Shown here piece after piece: positions 55,058-64,000 of a DNA stretch of 64,000 bases (positions within the stretch are counted from its first letter, which is position 1; every line of letters begins with the position of its first letter). Position numbers and translations under genes: made by a program. The notes below the pieces were generated by a model. That model was not told where the DNA came from, searched no databases, and saw only the letters and a list, made by a program, of their open reading frames with translations. The stretch is from Cellulomonas cellasea (GTDB taxonomy: Bacteria; Actinomycetota; Actinomycetes; Actinomycetales; Cellulomonadaceae), in NCBI RefSeq assembly GCF_006538745.1, contig NZ_BJLR01000019.1, positions 1-64,000 of the forward strand. Reading direction: 5' to 3'.

Positions 55058-55088
55058 ACCCTCTACTAGAGGGTTATAGTTATGTCAG
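55058..55088 (-). promoter_or_regulatory. ftsZ promoter region with 17-bp inverted repeat
   Basis: In the 188-base ftsQ-ftsZ gap the minus strand reads CTGACA (55083-55088), then an AT-rich stretch with TATAAC (55073-55078). The perfect dyad ACCCTCTA-G-TAGAGGGT follows at 55058-55074. CTGACA followed by 17 bases and TAGAGG is a possible promoter, putting its -10 inside the dyad; TATAAC is the alternative. This would give ftsZ expression independent of the mur genes. What binds the dyad is unknown. Confidence 0.6.
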
Positions 55089-55167
55089 GTGCTTCTTGTC
55101 GTGACGGTAGGTGCCTCGTGCGCCGGGATCAACGACCGTCCCGGGCGTGTCGGCGATGTCGCGTGCG

Positions 55168-56295
55168 TCACCTGGTGATCGGCAGGGTCGGGGCGGACAC
55201 GTCGAAGACCGCCGAGCCCGCGCTCGCCGGCGCCGCCCGGAGCGCCTGGAGCACGGCGATCTTGAGCGCCGTCTCGTGCGCGCTCCCCCACACGACCTCG
55301 GCGCCGTCGCGCAGCACCATCGTGACCGTGTCCTGCGTCTCCGCCGACACCTCGCCGACCTGCCCGAGCAGGTCCGGCGGCAGCGCCTCGAGCACCGTGA
55401 GCACGGCCCGCAGCGTCCGGGCGTCGCCCACGGGGACCCGGACGACGGGCAGGCCCTCGGGCGGGACGTCGACGCGCCCGACCTGGACACCGTCCATGTC
55501 GAGCAGCGCGAAGCCGGCGACCGGGCCGTCCGGGGCGGCGGCCGACGTCGACGGCGGCTCGGGCACCGCGGCGACGGGCTCGCGCGACACGAGCTCGACG
55601 ACCAGCCCGCGCGGCCAGTCGCGCATGACCCGCGCCTCGCGCACGCCCGGGACCTCGAGCACGTCGTCCCGCAGCGCGACCGTGTCCAGCCGCGGGAGCG
55701 GGGTGCCCGCGCGTCCGCCGACGACCGCGGCGACCTGGTCGACGGCCACGACCGTGCCTGCACCCGAGATCGCGACCCGGGCGGGGTCCAGCGCGAGCAC
55801 CGGGGACAGCAGCAGGAGCCACGCGAGCGAGCCCACCGCGACGAACGCGCTCACGCCGATCACGACCTGGCGCACCGCGAGCCGCCGGCGCGCCCGTGCG
55901 CGCTCCGCGAACCGCTCGGCCGAGCGCTCCGAGACGACGGCCGCGCGCACCGGCAGCGCGAACCCGTGCCGGCCGGACGTGTACGTGGTCACGGTCGGCG
56001 CGTGCGGGTCGAGGACCTGGGCCTGGCCGCCGGTGTCGGGGGCAGGCTCGCGGACCGGACGGGGCCCCGTGGGCCGCAGGGGCAGCGGGACCGCGCGGTG
56101 CTCACCCGTCGCGCGCTGCTCGCCGGGTGCCGTGCGCTGGGATCCCGTCGACGGGCGCGGCTCGGCGGGCGGCAGCGCGCGCGGACGGACCTCCGGGCGC
56201 GCTTCCGGGCGCGCCGAGGGGGTCGCGGGCCGGGCGGGGGCCGGTCGTGGGCGCGCGGGACGCCCGGTCACCGGACGGCGGGGCGGCGGCGTCAT
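55168..56295 (-). CDS. ftsQ: Cell division protein FtsQ
   Basis: FtsQ is a bitopic divisome protein. The 375-residue protein has a very long cytoplasmic Pro/Arg-rich N-terminus (about 1-140) and one transmembrane helix (about 143-165; VVIGVSAFVAVGSLAWLLLL). The periplasmic POTRA domain (ISGAGTVVAVDQVAAVV) and FtsQ beta domain follow. The ATG overlaps the murC stop as ATGA. The first 70 residues are almost only Pro, Arg, Ala, Thr and Gly, likely disordered. Confidence 0.93.
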   Translation of the reverse strand: MTPPPRRPVTGRPARPRPAPARPATPSARPEARPEVRPRALPPAEPRPSTGSQRTAPGEQRATGEHRAVPLPLRPTGPRPVREPAPDTGGQAQVLDPHAPTVTTYTSGRHGFALPVRAAVVSERSAERFAERARARRRLAVRQVVIGVSAFVAVGSLAWLLLLSPVLALDPARVAISGAGTVVAVDQVAAVVGGRAGTPLPRLDTVALRDDVLEVPGVREARVMRDWPRGLVVELVSREPVAAVPEPPSTSAAAPDGPVAGFALLDMDGVQVGRVDVPPEGLPVVRVPVGDARTLRAVLTVLEALPPDLLGQVGEVSAETQDTVTMVLRDGAEVVWGSAHETALKIAVLQALRAAPASAGSAVFDVSAPTLPITR

Positions 56296-57782
56296 GCGCC
56301 CCCCGCGGCGCCCGACCGTGACCCGGCCCGGGCGGCACGCGCGAGCTCCGCGAGCACGTCGGGGACGAGGGCGGTCACGTCTCCCGCGCCGACGGTGAGC
56401 AGCAGGTCCCCGGGCCGCGCGGCGCGCGCGACGGCGAGGGCCGCCTCCCAGCGGTCGGCGACGAACGTGGCCTTGCCCGCGGTCGCGACGCGGTCGGTGA
56501 TGAGCGCTCCCGTCACCTCGGGGTCCGGGTCCTCGCGCGCGGCGTAGACGTCGGTGACGATGACGACGTCCGCGAGGTCGAGGGCGTCGGCGAACTCGTC
56601 CGCGAACGTCCGCGTGCGGGAGAACAGGTGCGGCTGGAAGAGCGCGAGCACGCGTCCGTCCTGCGCGACGGTCCGGGCGGCGCGCAGCAGCGCAGCGACC
56701 TCGGTCGGGTGGTGCGCGTAGTCGTCGACGACCCGCACGCCGCCCACCTCGCCGCGGTGCTCGAACCGCCGGCCCGTGCCACGGAACGCGGCGAGCCCCG
56801 CGGTCGCGTCGGGCACCGAGGCGCCGAGCCGGCGGGCGGCGACGTACGCCGCGGCGGCGTTGAGGGCGTTGTGGGCGCCGGGGGCGGTCAGGACGAGCGT
56901 CGTGCTGCCGACCGCCGGGTCGGCGTCGAGCGTGACGGACCACGACCCCGCCTCGAGCCGCACCTGTCCGACGACGACGTCGGCGCGCGCATCGGTCCCG
57001 TAGGTGACGACGTCGACGCCGCGGGCCGCGAGCCCGGCGCGCGTGCGCTCGACGAGCCGCGCGGCACCGGGGTCGTCGAGGCACGTGACGAGCAGCCCGC
57101 CCGGGGCGACGCGCTCGGTGAACGCCACGAACGCGTCCTCGAACGCCTCGCGGGTGCCGTAGTGGTCGAGGTGGTCCGGCTCGACGTTCGTCACGACCGC
57201 GACCTCGGGCGCGTACGCGAGGAACGAGCCGTCCGACTCGTCGGCCTCGGCCACGAACGCCGGGCCCGCGCCCGGTCGGCCGCCCGCGACCGCGCCGGCG
57301 GGGGTCAGCACCGTGCCGCCGATCGCGAAGGACGGGTCGAGCCCGGCCTCGAGCAGCGCCGTCGCGACCATCGCGGACGTCGTGGTCTTCCCGTGCGCGC
57401 CGGCGACGGCCACGGCCCGGCGCCCGACCATGAGCGCGGCGAGCGCCTCCGACCGGTGCAGGACGCGCAGCCCGTCGCGCCGTGCGCGGGCGAGCTCGAC
57501 GTTGGACTCGCGGACCGCGGACGAGACCACGACCGTGTCGACCCCGTCGAGGTGCGCGGCGTCGTGCCCGACGAACACGGTGACCCCGGCCGACCGGAGC
57601 GGGGCGAGCGCCGGACCGTCCTGGGCGTCGGACCCGCTGACCGGCACGCCGCGCGCCGCGAGCAGGCCCGCGACGGCCGACATGCCGGCGCCGCCGACGC
57701 CGACGAGGTGCGTGCGCCCGAGGACCTCGAGGCCGTCGGACGCGACGAGCGCCCGGACGTCCGTACCGGCCGACCCGCTCAC
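56292..57782 (-). CDS. murC: UDP-N-acetylmuramate--L-alanine ligase
   Basis: MurC adds the first amino acid of the wall pentapeptide. The 496-residue protein has the N-terminal GVGGAGMSAVAGLL, the ATP loop GAHGKTTTSAMV and the C-terminal DDYAHHPTEV motif. The GTG start overlaps the murG stop (GTGA), and the stop overlaps ftsQ. Length and motifs are normal. Confidence 0.96.
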   Translation of the reverse strand: MSGSAGTDVRALVASDGLEVLGRTHLVGVGGAGMSAVAGLLAARGVPVSGSDAQDGPALAPLRSAGVTVFVGHDAAHLDGVDTVVVSSAVRESNVELARARRDGLRVLHRSEALAALMVGRRAVAVAGAHGKTTTSAMVATALLEAGLDPSFAIGGTVLTPAGAVAGGRPGAGPAFVAEADESDGSFLAYAPEVAVVTNVEPDHLDHYGTREAFEDAFVAFTERVAPGGLLVTCLDDPGAARLVERTRAGLAARGVDVVTYGTDARADVVVGQVRLEAGSWSVTLDADPAVGSTTLVLTAPGAHNALNAAAAYVAARRLGASVPDATAGLAAFRGTGRRFEHRGEVGGVRVVDDYAHHPTEVAALLRAARTVAQDGRVLALFQPHLFSRTRTFADEFADALDLADVVIVTDVYAAREDPDPEVTGALITDRVATAGKATFVADRWEAALAVARAARPGDLLLTVGAGDVTALVPDVLAELARAARAGSRSGAAGGA

Positions 57783-58981
57783 GGGGTGTCCCCCGACGGG
57801 ACACCGTGCGCCGGCGAGCCGTCCGTGGTCGGTCCCGCAGCACCTGTCGGCGTCAGGTGCGCCTCGACGAGGTCCGCGACGCGCGACGCGGCGTCGCGCA
57901 CCCCGACGGAGGCGGCGGCGGCGCTCATGCGCTCACGCTGCTCGGGCGCGCCGGGCCCGACGAGCAGCGGCAGCAGGTTCTCCCGGAGCCACGGCGCGGT
58001 CAGCTCGTCGTCCGCGACGAGGAGCCCGCCGCCGGCGGCGACGACCGGGGCGGCGTTGAGGCGCTGCTCCCCGTTGCCGATGGGCAGCGGGACGTACACC
58101 GCGGGCAGCCCGAGCGCCGCGATCTCGCTCACCGTCCCCGCGCCCGAGCGGCCGAGCACGACGTCGGCGCACGCGAGCGCGAGCTGCATCTCGTCGAGGT
58201 ACTCGCGCACGTGGTAGCGCTCGGCACCGGGCAGGCCGTCGACGACGGAGCGCACCGCGTCCGCCTTCCCCGCGCCGGTCGAGTGCAGCACCTGGACGCC
58301 CGCGGCGATGAGGTCCGCAGCGACGGACGCGATGGCCGTGTTGACGCTCACGGCGCCGAGCGAGCCGCCCGTGACGACGAGCGTCGGCAGCGCCGGGTCG
58401 AGCCCGAGCCGGCGCGCCGCCTCGGTGCGGGTCCCCGCGGCGTCGCGCGCGCGGTCCGCGATCAGCCCCGCGATCTCGGGGCGCAGCGGCAGGCCGGTGA
58501 CGAGCGCGCCGGGCAGCTCCGTGCCGGGGAACGTCACCGCGACCGAGGCTGCCCAGCGGGCGCCGAGCCGGTTCGCGAGGCCGGGCCGGGCGTTCTGCTC
58601 GTGCACCACGACCGGCACCGCGCGCGAGCGTGCGGCGAGGTACGCGGGCGTCGAGACGTACCCGCCGAAGCCGACGACGACCTGGGCACCGCTCGCGTCG
58701 ATCGCGTCCCCCGCGGCACGCACCGCCTCGCGCAGGCGACCCGGCAGCCGCAGCACGTCCGAGCTCGGGCGGCGCGGGAGCGGCACGCGCGGGACGAGCG
58801 CGAGCGGGAGCCCGCGCTCGGGCACGAGCCGCGCCTCGAGGCCCGACGCGGTGCCGAGCACCGTCAGCCGGACGGCGAGGTCGCGGCGGCGGAGCTCCTC
58901 GGCGACCGCGAGCAGCGGGTTCACGTGGCCGGCGGTCCCCCCGCCGGCGAGCAGGACGGAACGGACGGGCAGGTCAGGCAC
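57779..58981 (-). CDS. murG: UDP-GlcNAc:undecaprenyl-PP-MurNAc-pentapeptide transferase
   Basis: MurG makes lipid II from lipid I on the inner membrane face. The 400-residue GT28 protein has the N-terminal GGGTAGHVNPLLA, VGFGGYVSTPAY, HEQNARPGLANR, and the C-terminal GRSGAGTVSEIAALG that binds UDP-GlcNAc. A tail of about 25 residues after the domain is Gly/Pro/Thr-rich. The GTG start at 58981 overlaps the end of ftsW by eight bases; upstream frame residues do not match the family. Confidence 0.96.
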   Translation of the reverse strand: MPDLPVRSVLLAGGGTAGHVNPLLAVAEELRRRDLAVRLTVLGTASGLEARLVPERGLPLALVPRVPLPRRPSSDVLRLPGRLREAVRAAGDAIDASGAQVVVGFGGYVSTPAYLAARSRAVPVVVHEQNARPGLANRLGARWAASVAVTFPGTELPGALVTGLPLRPEIAGLIADRARDAAGTRTEAARRLGLDPALPTLVVTGGSLGAVSVNTAIASVAADLIAAGVQVLHSTGAGKADAVRSVVDGLPGAERYHVREYLDEMQLALACADVVLGRSGAGTVSEIAALGLPAVYVPLPIGNGEQRLNAAPVVAAGGGLLVADDELTAPWLRENLLPLLVGPGAPEQRERMSAAAASVGVRDAASRVADLVEAHLTPTGAAGPTTDGSPAHGVPSGDTP

Positions 58982-60221
58982 GGATCCTCCCGAGCACCGC
59001 GAGCGAGCGGCGCACGACGTGCGGGCGCGCGGCGAGGGCCTCGGCAGCACCGGGCTCGGCGCGCGCGAACGAGATGACCATGCCGAGGGCCGTCATGGTC
59101 ATGATGAGCGCCGAGCCGCCCGCGGAGACGAGCGGCAGCGGGACGCCGATGACCGGCGCGAGCCCGATCACGACGCCGATGTTGAGGAGCGCCTGCCCGA
59201 TCACCCAGCACGCGACCGCGCCCGTGGTGATCTTGACGAACGGGTCGGGGTGGCGCCGGACGATGCGGAACATCGCGAGCGCGAGCAGCGCGAACAGGCC
59301 CAGCACGAGCAGCGTGCCGATGAGCCCGAGCTCCTCGCCGATGATCGCGAAGATGAAGTCGTTGTGCGCCTCGGGCAGGTAGGACCACTTCTCGGCGCTC
59401 CCGCCGAGGCCGACCCCGCCCCAGCCGCCGGTCGCGAGGGCCCGCGCGCCGTGCTCCGTCTGGTAGCACTCGTTCGTGATGTCGCACTCGCCAAGCCACG
59501 AGAAGATGCGCTTGCGGCGGTTCTCGCTCGGGATCGTGAGCGCGGCGACGCCCGCACCGGCGATCACGCCCGCGAAGCCGAACACGCGCAGGGGGATCCC
59601 GGCGACGAACAGGGCGCCGGCGATGAGGACGATGATCACGAGCGCCGTGCCGAGGTCGCGGCCGAGCATGACGAGCCCGACCATGCCGCCCGCGACGGGG
59701 ACCGCCGGCACGAGCGCGTGCCGCCACTCCCCGAGCAGCGGACGCTTGCGGGCGAGCACCGCCCCGAGCCACAGCGCGAGCGCGAGCTTGACCACCTCGG
59801 CCGGCTGCATCGTGAACCCGCCGATCCGGATCCAGCCGCGGTTGCCGCCCACCGCGAAACCGAGCGGCGTCAGCGTCAGGAGCTGGAGCGCCGCGGCGCC
59901 GGCCAGCGCGGGCCAGGCCACCGCGGTGTAGAAGCGCACCGGCAGGCGTGAGGCGACGAACATGATCGGGACGCCGATGAGCGCGAACTGCGCCTGGGTC
60001 GCGAACACGGCGTACGGCGACTCGTTCGCGGCGAGCGACTCGACGCTCGAGCTCGACAGGACCATGACGAGGCCCAGGACGATGAGCAGGGCGGTCGCGC
60101 CGGTGAGCACGTAGTAGCTCGTGACCGCGCTGTCCCACTGCCCGAGCAGCGATCCCGCGCGCGAGCGTCCCGTCGCCGGGGGCTCGACCGCGCCGGGCCG
60201 GGCGGGCGTCGTCTGCGCCAC
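58974..60221 (-). CDS. ftsW: Lipid II polymerase FtsW (SEDS family)
   Basis: FtsW is the SEDS glycosyltransferase of the divisome. The 415-residue protein has about ten transmembrane helices, GGNRGWIRIG, and QPAEVVKLALALWL. The large loop contains the conserved GSAEKWSYLPEAHNDFIFA, and the last segment is PLVSAGGSALI. The GTG start at 60221 lies 11 bases after the murD stop, with TGAGG before it. The N-terminal 30 residues are cytoplasmic and Pro-rich. Confidence 0.95.
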   Translation of the reverse strand: MAQTTPARPGAVEPPATGRSRAGSLLGQWDSAVTSYYVLTGATALLIVLGLVMVLSSSSVESLAANESPYAVFATQAQFALIGVPIMFVASRLPVRFYTAVAWPALAGAAALQLLTLTPLGFAVGGNRGWIRIGGFTMQPAEVVKLALALWLGAVLARKRPLLGEWRHALVPAVPVAGGMVGLVMLGRDLGTALVIIVLIAGALFVAGIPLRVFGFAGVIAGAGVAALTIPSENRRKRIFSWLGECDITNECYQTEHGARALATGGWGGVGLGGSAEKWSYLPEAHNDFIFAIIGEELGLIGTLLVLGLFALLALAMFRIVRRHPDPFVKITTGAVACWVIGQALLNIGVVIGLAPVIGVPLPLVSAGGSALIMTMTALGMVISFARAEPGAAEALAARPHVVRRSLAVLGRIRA

Positions 60222-60232
60222 GGCCGCGGGCC

Positions 60233-61660
60233 TCAGTGCTCGTCCGGCGCGAGCGCCCGGACCGCCGCGGTGAACGCGTCGCCGCGCTCGGCGTACGAGG
60301 TGAACTGGTCCATGGACGCGCACGCCGGCGCGAGCAGCACGGTCGTGGGGGTCCGGGTCCCGGCGAGCGTGCGCGCGGAGTCGACGGCGCGGGTCATCAC
60401 CGATCCAGTGTCACCGGGATCGACGGAGACGACGGGAACCTCGGGCGCGTGTCGGGCGAGCGCGTCCCGCAGCGGCTGCTGGTCGACGCCGATCAGGACG
60501 ACGCCGCGCAGGCGGTCGCGGCGGCTGCGCACGAGCTCGTCGAACGTGGCGCCCTTGGCGAGCCCGCCGGCGATCCACACGACCGTGCCCACCTCGAACG
60601 ACGCGAGCGCGGCCGCGGCGGCGTGCGGGTTCGTGGCCTTGGAGTCGTCGACCCACGCGATCCCGCCCGACTCGGCGACCCGCTCGATGCGGTGCCCCCC
60701 GGGCGCGTACGCGCGCAGCCCGTCGCGCACCGCGACCGGGGTGACGCCGTGCGCGAGCGCCAGCGCGGCCGCCGCGAGGGCGTTCTGCACGACGTGCGGG
60801 GGGACGGCGCCGTCGGGCCCCGCGAGGTGCGCGAGGTCCGCGAGCGTGCCGAGCTCGGCCGCGTGCGTGTGCCGCAGCGACGCGAACCCGCGGTCGACCA
60901 GCACGTCCTCGACGACGCCGACCTGCCCGACGCGCGGGGTGCCCAGCGTGAAGCCGACGGCGACCGCGCCGTCCGCGACGTCGGCCTCGCGCACGAGGTC
61001 CTCGGTGCGGGGGTCGCTCGCGCTGTACACGCACGCGACCTGCGTGCGCTCGTAGACCCGGCCCTTGTCGGCGGCGTACGCGTCGAGGGAGCCGTGCCAG
61101 TCCAGGTGGTCCTCGGCGACGTTGAGCACCGCCGCGGCCTGCGCGGACATCGAGTGCGTGAAGTGCAGCTGGAAGCTCGACAGCTCGACCGCGAGCACGT
61201 CGAGCGTCGGGTCGGTCGCCGCGAGCACCACGGGCGTCCCGACGTTCCCGACGGCCGCGGCGTGCTCGCCGCCGGCGCGCAGCATCGACGCGAGCATCCC
61301 GACGGTCGTGGTCTTGCCGTTGGTTCCGGTGACGGCGAGCCACGGCGCGGGCCCGCTGCCGTCCGCGCGGTCGACGCGCAGCTGCCACGCGAGCTCGACC
61401 TCGCTCCACACCGGCACGCCGCGCTCGAGCGCGCCGGCCAGGAGCGGGTCGCTCGGCGGCCAGCCCGGCGAGGCGACCACGAGGTCGACGCCGTCGAGGC
61501 CGCCACCCGCGACGAACGCGGCGGAGTCGGCCGCGTCGGCGTCGGCGGCGTGCCGGTCGACCGTGACGACGTGCGCGCCCCCGTCGGTCAGGACCTGGAG
61601 CGCGGCGCGCCCGGAGACCCCGAGCCCCGCGAGGACGACCCGGTGACGTGCGAGATCCAC
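60233..61660 (-). CDS. murD: UDP-N-acetylmuramoyl-L-alanine--D-glutamate ligase
   Basis: MurD adds D-glutamate to the wall precursor. The 475-residue protein has GLGVSGRAALQVL, the ATP loop GTNGKTTTVGML, NVAEDHLDWHG and the WVDDSKATNPHA motif. The GTG start overlaps the mraY stop in TAGTG. No fusion with ftsW is present, unlike some relatives. Confidence 0.96.
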   Translation of the reverse strand: MDLARHRVVLAGLGVSGRAALQVLTDGGAHVVTVDRHAADADAADSAAFVAGGGLDGVDLVVASPGWPPSDPLLAGALERGVPVWSEVELAWQLRVDRADGSGPAPWLAVTGTNGKTTTVGMLASMLRAGGEHAAAVGNVGTPVVLAATDPTLDVLAVELSSFQLHFTHSMSAQAAAVLNVAEDHLDWHGSLDAYAADKGRVYERTQVACVYSASDPRTEDLVREADVADGAVAVGFTLGTPRVGQVGVVEDVLVDRGFASLRHTHAAELGTLADLAHLAGPDGAVPPHVVQNALAAAALALAHGVTPVAVRDGLRAYAPGGHRIERVAESGGIAWVDDSKATNPHAAAAALASFEVGTVVWIAGGLAKGATFDELVRSRRDRLRGVVLIGVDQQPLRDALARHAPEVPVVSVDPGDTGSVMTRAVDSARTLAGTRTPTTVLLAPACASMDQFTSYAERGDAFTAAVRALAPDEH

Positions 61661-62742
61661 TAGCCGGCCACCCACTCGCCGTAGAAGATGCCGACGCCGA
61701 CGGCCACGAAGAGCCCGGCGATGATCCAGAACCGGATGACGATCGTGACCTCGCCCCAGCCCGAGAGCTCGAAGTGGTGGTGGAGCGGCGCCATCTTGAA
61801 CACGCGTTTGCCGGTCATCCGGAAGAACCCGATCTGGATGACGTCGGAGAGCACGACGAGGACGAACATCCCGCCGATGATCGCCGCGAGGATCTCGGTG
61901 CGGGACAGGATCGACAGGCCGGCGAGCGCGCCGCCGAGCGCGAGCGACCCGGTGTCGCCCATGAAGATCTTCGCGGGGCTCGCGTTCCACCACAGGAAGC
62001 CGAAGCACGCGCCCGTGACGGCCGCGGCGACGACCGCGAGGTCGAGCGGGTCGCGGGCCTCGTAGCAGCGGGGCCCGGCCGTCGCGAGGAACTGGCAGCT
62101 CTGGTTGAACTGCCACACGCCGACGAGCACGTACGCACCGAAGACGATGAGCGAGACACCGGTCGCGAGCCCGTCGAGGCCGTCGGTCAGGTTGACCGCG
62201 TTCGACCACGCGGTGATGAGGAAGTTGGCCCACAGCACGAACAGGATGAGCCCGACCGTCGCCCCCGCGAACGCGAGGTCGATGTTCGTGTCCCGGATGA
62301 ACGAGACGCGGGTCGACGCCGGGGTGCGGAACTGCTCGTTGGGGAACTGCAGCGCGGCGACCGCGAACGTGATGCCCACGAGCCCCTGGCCGAGGATCTT
62401 GGGCTTCGCCTTGAGCCCGAGGCTGCGCTGCCGGGAGATCTTGATGAAGTCGTCGAGGAAGCCGACCGTCCCGAGCCCCGTCATGAGGAACAGCACCAGC
62501 ACCGCGGACACGCTCGGGAGCTGTTGCGTCGCGATGAGCCCGCCGACCCAGCCGAGCAGCGTCGCGCCGATGATGACGACACCGCCCATCGTGGGCGTCC
62601 CGCGCTTCGTGTAGTGCGCGGTCGGGCCGTCCTGCCGGATGAACTGGCCGTACTGGCGCCGGATGAGGAACCGGATGAACACCGGGGTGCCCAGCAGCGC
62701 GACGAGCATCGACAGCCCGCCGGAGATCAGGACCGCTCTCAC
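61660..62742 (-). CDS. mraY: Phospho-MurNAc-pentapeptide translocase (lipid I synthase)
   Basis: MraY attaches the MurNAc-pentapeptide to undecaprenyl phosphate. The 360-residue membrane protein has about ten helices, [16 protein letters not shown], the Asp pair in [21 protein letters not shown], and [12 protein letters not shown] with the HHH motif. The GTG start overlaps the murF stop. The termination codon is TAG, unlike the TGA of most neighbours. Confidence 0.97.
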   Translation of the reverse strand: MRAVLISGGLSMLVALLGTPVFIRFLIRRQYGQFIRQDGPTAHYTKRGTPTMGGVVIIGATLLGWVGGLIATQQLPSVSAVLVLFLMTGLGTVGFLDDFIKISRQRSLGLKAKPKILGQGLVGITFAVAALQFPNEQFRTPASTRVSFIRDTNIDLAFAGATVGLILFVLWANFLITAWSNAVNLTDGLDGLATGVSLIVFGAYVLVGVWQFNQSCQFLATAGPRCYEARDPLDLAVVAAAVTGACFGFLWWNASPAKIFMGDTGSLALGGALAGLSILSRTEILAAIIGGMFVLVVLSDVIQIGFFRMTGKRVFKMAPLHHHFELSGWGEVTIVIRFWIIAGLFVAVGVGIFYGEWVAG

Positions 62743-64000
62743 GGGGCGACCTCCTGCGGCGCGAGGAGCCGGTCGCCCAGCTGCCAGAGCCCCGAGCCGT
62801 ACGACGACTTCACGAGCACGACGTCGCCGGCACGGAGCTCCTCGGCGAGGAAGCGCTCGGCGGCGTCGACGTCGGGCACGACGACGACCTCGTCGCCCCA
62901 CGAGCCCTCGCGCATCGCGCCGTCGGCGATCGCCTGCGCGCCCGCACCGACCACGACGGTCAGCGCGACGTTGAGCCGCACGACCATGAGCCCGATCGCC
63001 TCGTGCTCGGCGCGCGCGTCCGGGCCGAGCTCGAGCATCTCCCCGAGCACCGCGACCGAGCGCCGGTCGCGCCCGGCGAGCACGGCGAGGGCCTTGAGCG
63101 CGGCGCGCATCGAGTCCGGGTTGGCGTTGTACGAGTCGTCGACGACCGTGACCCCGTCGGGGCGGTCCACGACGTGCATGCGGTGCGGGCTCAGCGCGTC
63201 GGCGGCGCTCAGCACCTGGGCGACGTGCTCGAGCGGAAGCCCGACCGCGAGCGAGGCCGCGGCCGCGGCGAGGGCGTTGTTCAGGTGGTGCTCCCCCACG
63301 AGGCGCAGCTGCACGGGGGCGCTCGCGTCGGTCCCGTCGGCGCCCGGCGCGACGAGCGTGAACGAGACCCGCCCGGCGCGGTCGAGGCGGATGTCGGTGG
63401 CCCGGACGGTCGCCGCGGGCGTGCCGCCGAACGTCACGACGTCGCCGGAGGCGAGCGCGGCCATCGCCATGACGCGCTCGTCCTGGGCGTTCAGCACCGC
63501 GGTGCCGCCCGGCACGAGGCCGGCGACGAGCTCGGACTTGGCGCGGGCGACGGCCTCGATCCCGCCGAACTCTCCGAGGTGCGCCGAGCCGACGACGAGC
63601 ACGACCGCGACGTCCGGGGGTGCGATGTCGGTGAGGTACGTCAGGTGGCCGATCCCGCTCGCGCCCATCTCGAGCACGAGGTACCGGGTCTGCTCGTCGG
63701 CCCGCAGCACCGTGAGCGGCAGGCCGATCTCGTTGTTGAACGACTTCTCGGGCGCGACGGTCGGGCCGGCGGCGCCGCACAGCTGCGCGAGCAGGTCCTT
63801 GGTCGTGGTCTTGCCGACCGAGCCCGTCACCGCGACGACCTGGAGGCCCGAGCCGCCCGGCTCGACGGCCGCCTCGCGCAGCCGCACCAGCACGTCGCGC
63901 GCGAGGTCGCCGAGCGCCTTCTCGACGTCGGGGACGACGACGCACGGCAGCGCCTCTCCCGCGGGCCCGGTCAGCTCGCGCGCCGCGACGACGAGCGCGG
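62739..64000 (-). CDS. murF: UDP-MurNAc-tripeptide--D-Ala-D-Ala ligase (5' end outside window)
   Basis: MurF adds D-Ala-D-Ala to complete the pentapeptide. About 420 residues are visible; the N-terminus is cut by the window edge at 64000. The visible part contains the ATP loop [38 protein letters not shown] and the late [10 protein letters not shown] motif. The frame stays open to the edge, so the gene is intact as far as can be seen. The in-frame GTG at 63893 is internal, not the start. Confidence 0.96.
   Translation of the reverse strand, partial: ALVVAARELTGPAGEALPCVVVPDVEKALGDLARDVLVRLREAAVEPGGSGLQVVAVTGSVGKTTTKDLLAQLCGAAGPTVAPEKSFNNEIGLPLTVLRADEQTRYLVLEMGASGIGHLTYLTDIAPPDVAVVLVVGSAHLGEFGGIEAVARAKSELVAGLVPGGTAVLNAQDERVMAMAALASGDVVTFGGTPAATVRATDIRLDRAGRVSFTLVAPGADGTDASAPVQLRLVGEHHLNNALAAAAASLAVGLPLEHVAQVLSAADALSPHRMHVVDRPDGVTVVDDSYNANPDSMRAALKALAVLAGRDRRSVAVLGEMLELGPDARAEHEAIGLMVVRLNVALTVVVGAGAQAIADGAMREGSWGDEVVVVPDVDAAERFLAEELRAGDVVLVKSSYGSGLWQLGDRLLAPQEVAP

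Overview
The window is about 64 kb of very GC-rich chromosomal core genome from an actinobacterium. The gene set and order fit a Micrococcales member, probably Cellulomonas or a close relative; that taxon is an inference from gene order and GC content. Supporting signs are bifunctional PriA in place of HisA and TrpF, a division cluster without ftsA but with SepF, YggT and DivIVA, an F420-type PPOX flavoprotein, many GTG starts, many leaderless-looking promoters, and nearly universal ATGA/GTGA stop-start overlaps. I saw no insertion sequence, prophage, CRISPR array, tRNA or complete rRNA gene.

Left part (1-13683, mostly minus strand). An arginine regulon reads argC-J-B-D-F-R-G-H and continues without a real gap into a P-loop nucleoside-kinase-like gene, a 3-methyladenine DNA glycosylase and tyrS. 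Three ArgR half-sites spaced exactly 10 bp apart lie on the argC start. Beyond tyrS the last 500 bases hold a strong promoter-like sequence facing out of the window, possibly for an rRNA operon. Upstream of argC lies an sseA-sufE sulfur-transfer pair. The divergent qor and GNAT genes end at a strong bidirectional terminator.

15.4-29.2 kb. A TPP riboswitch controls thiM-thiE-thiD/tenA (the last gene is a fusion). pheS-pheT, thpR and a SpoU methyltransferase follow. Then comes infC-rpmI-rplT, where infC starts at an ATC codon behind a perfect Shine-Dalgarno and carries a long Pro/Ala tail. Divergent to it is a fur-type regulator with a clade 3 catalase.

29.3-45.3 kb. This is the least conserved stretch: a DUF1844 protein, an MFS transporter, a membrane coiled-coil protein coupled to a trypsin-like lipoprotein, a GerW/YtfJ-like protein, a 17-bp tandem repeat and an SseB-like protein. 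The histidine genes follow (hisD; hisC-hisB-unknown-hisH-priA), interrupted by a divergent RecQ-phosphoribosyltransferase fusion. An S4 protein, a PPOX protein and an ArsR-SRPBCC pair complete it.

45.3-64 kb (minus strand). dnaE, rluD, lspA, a TraR/DksA-type protein, divIVA, yggT, sepF, pgeF, ftsZ, ftsQ, murC, murG, ftsW, murD, mraY and murF (cut by the window end) make up the division and cell-wall cluster. yggS, usually found between pgeF and sepF, is missing. I found no clearly new multi-gene system. The best leads are single features: the infC start, the phased ARG boxes, the repeat array, the RecQ fusion, the ftsZ leader dyad and the unknown his-operon gene.
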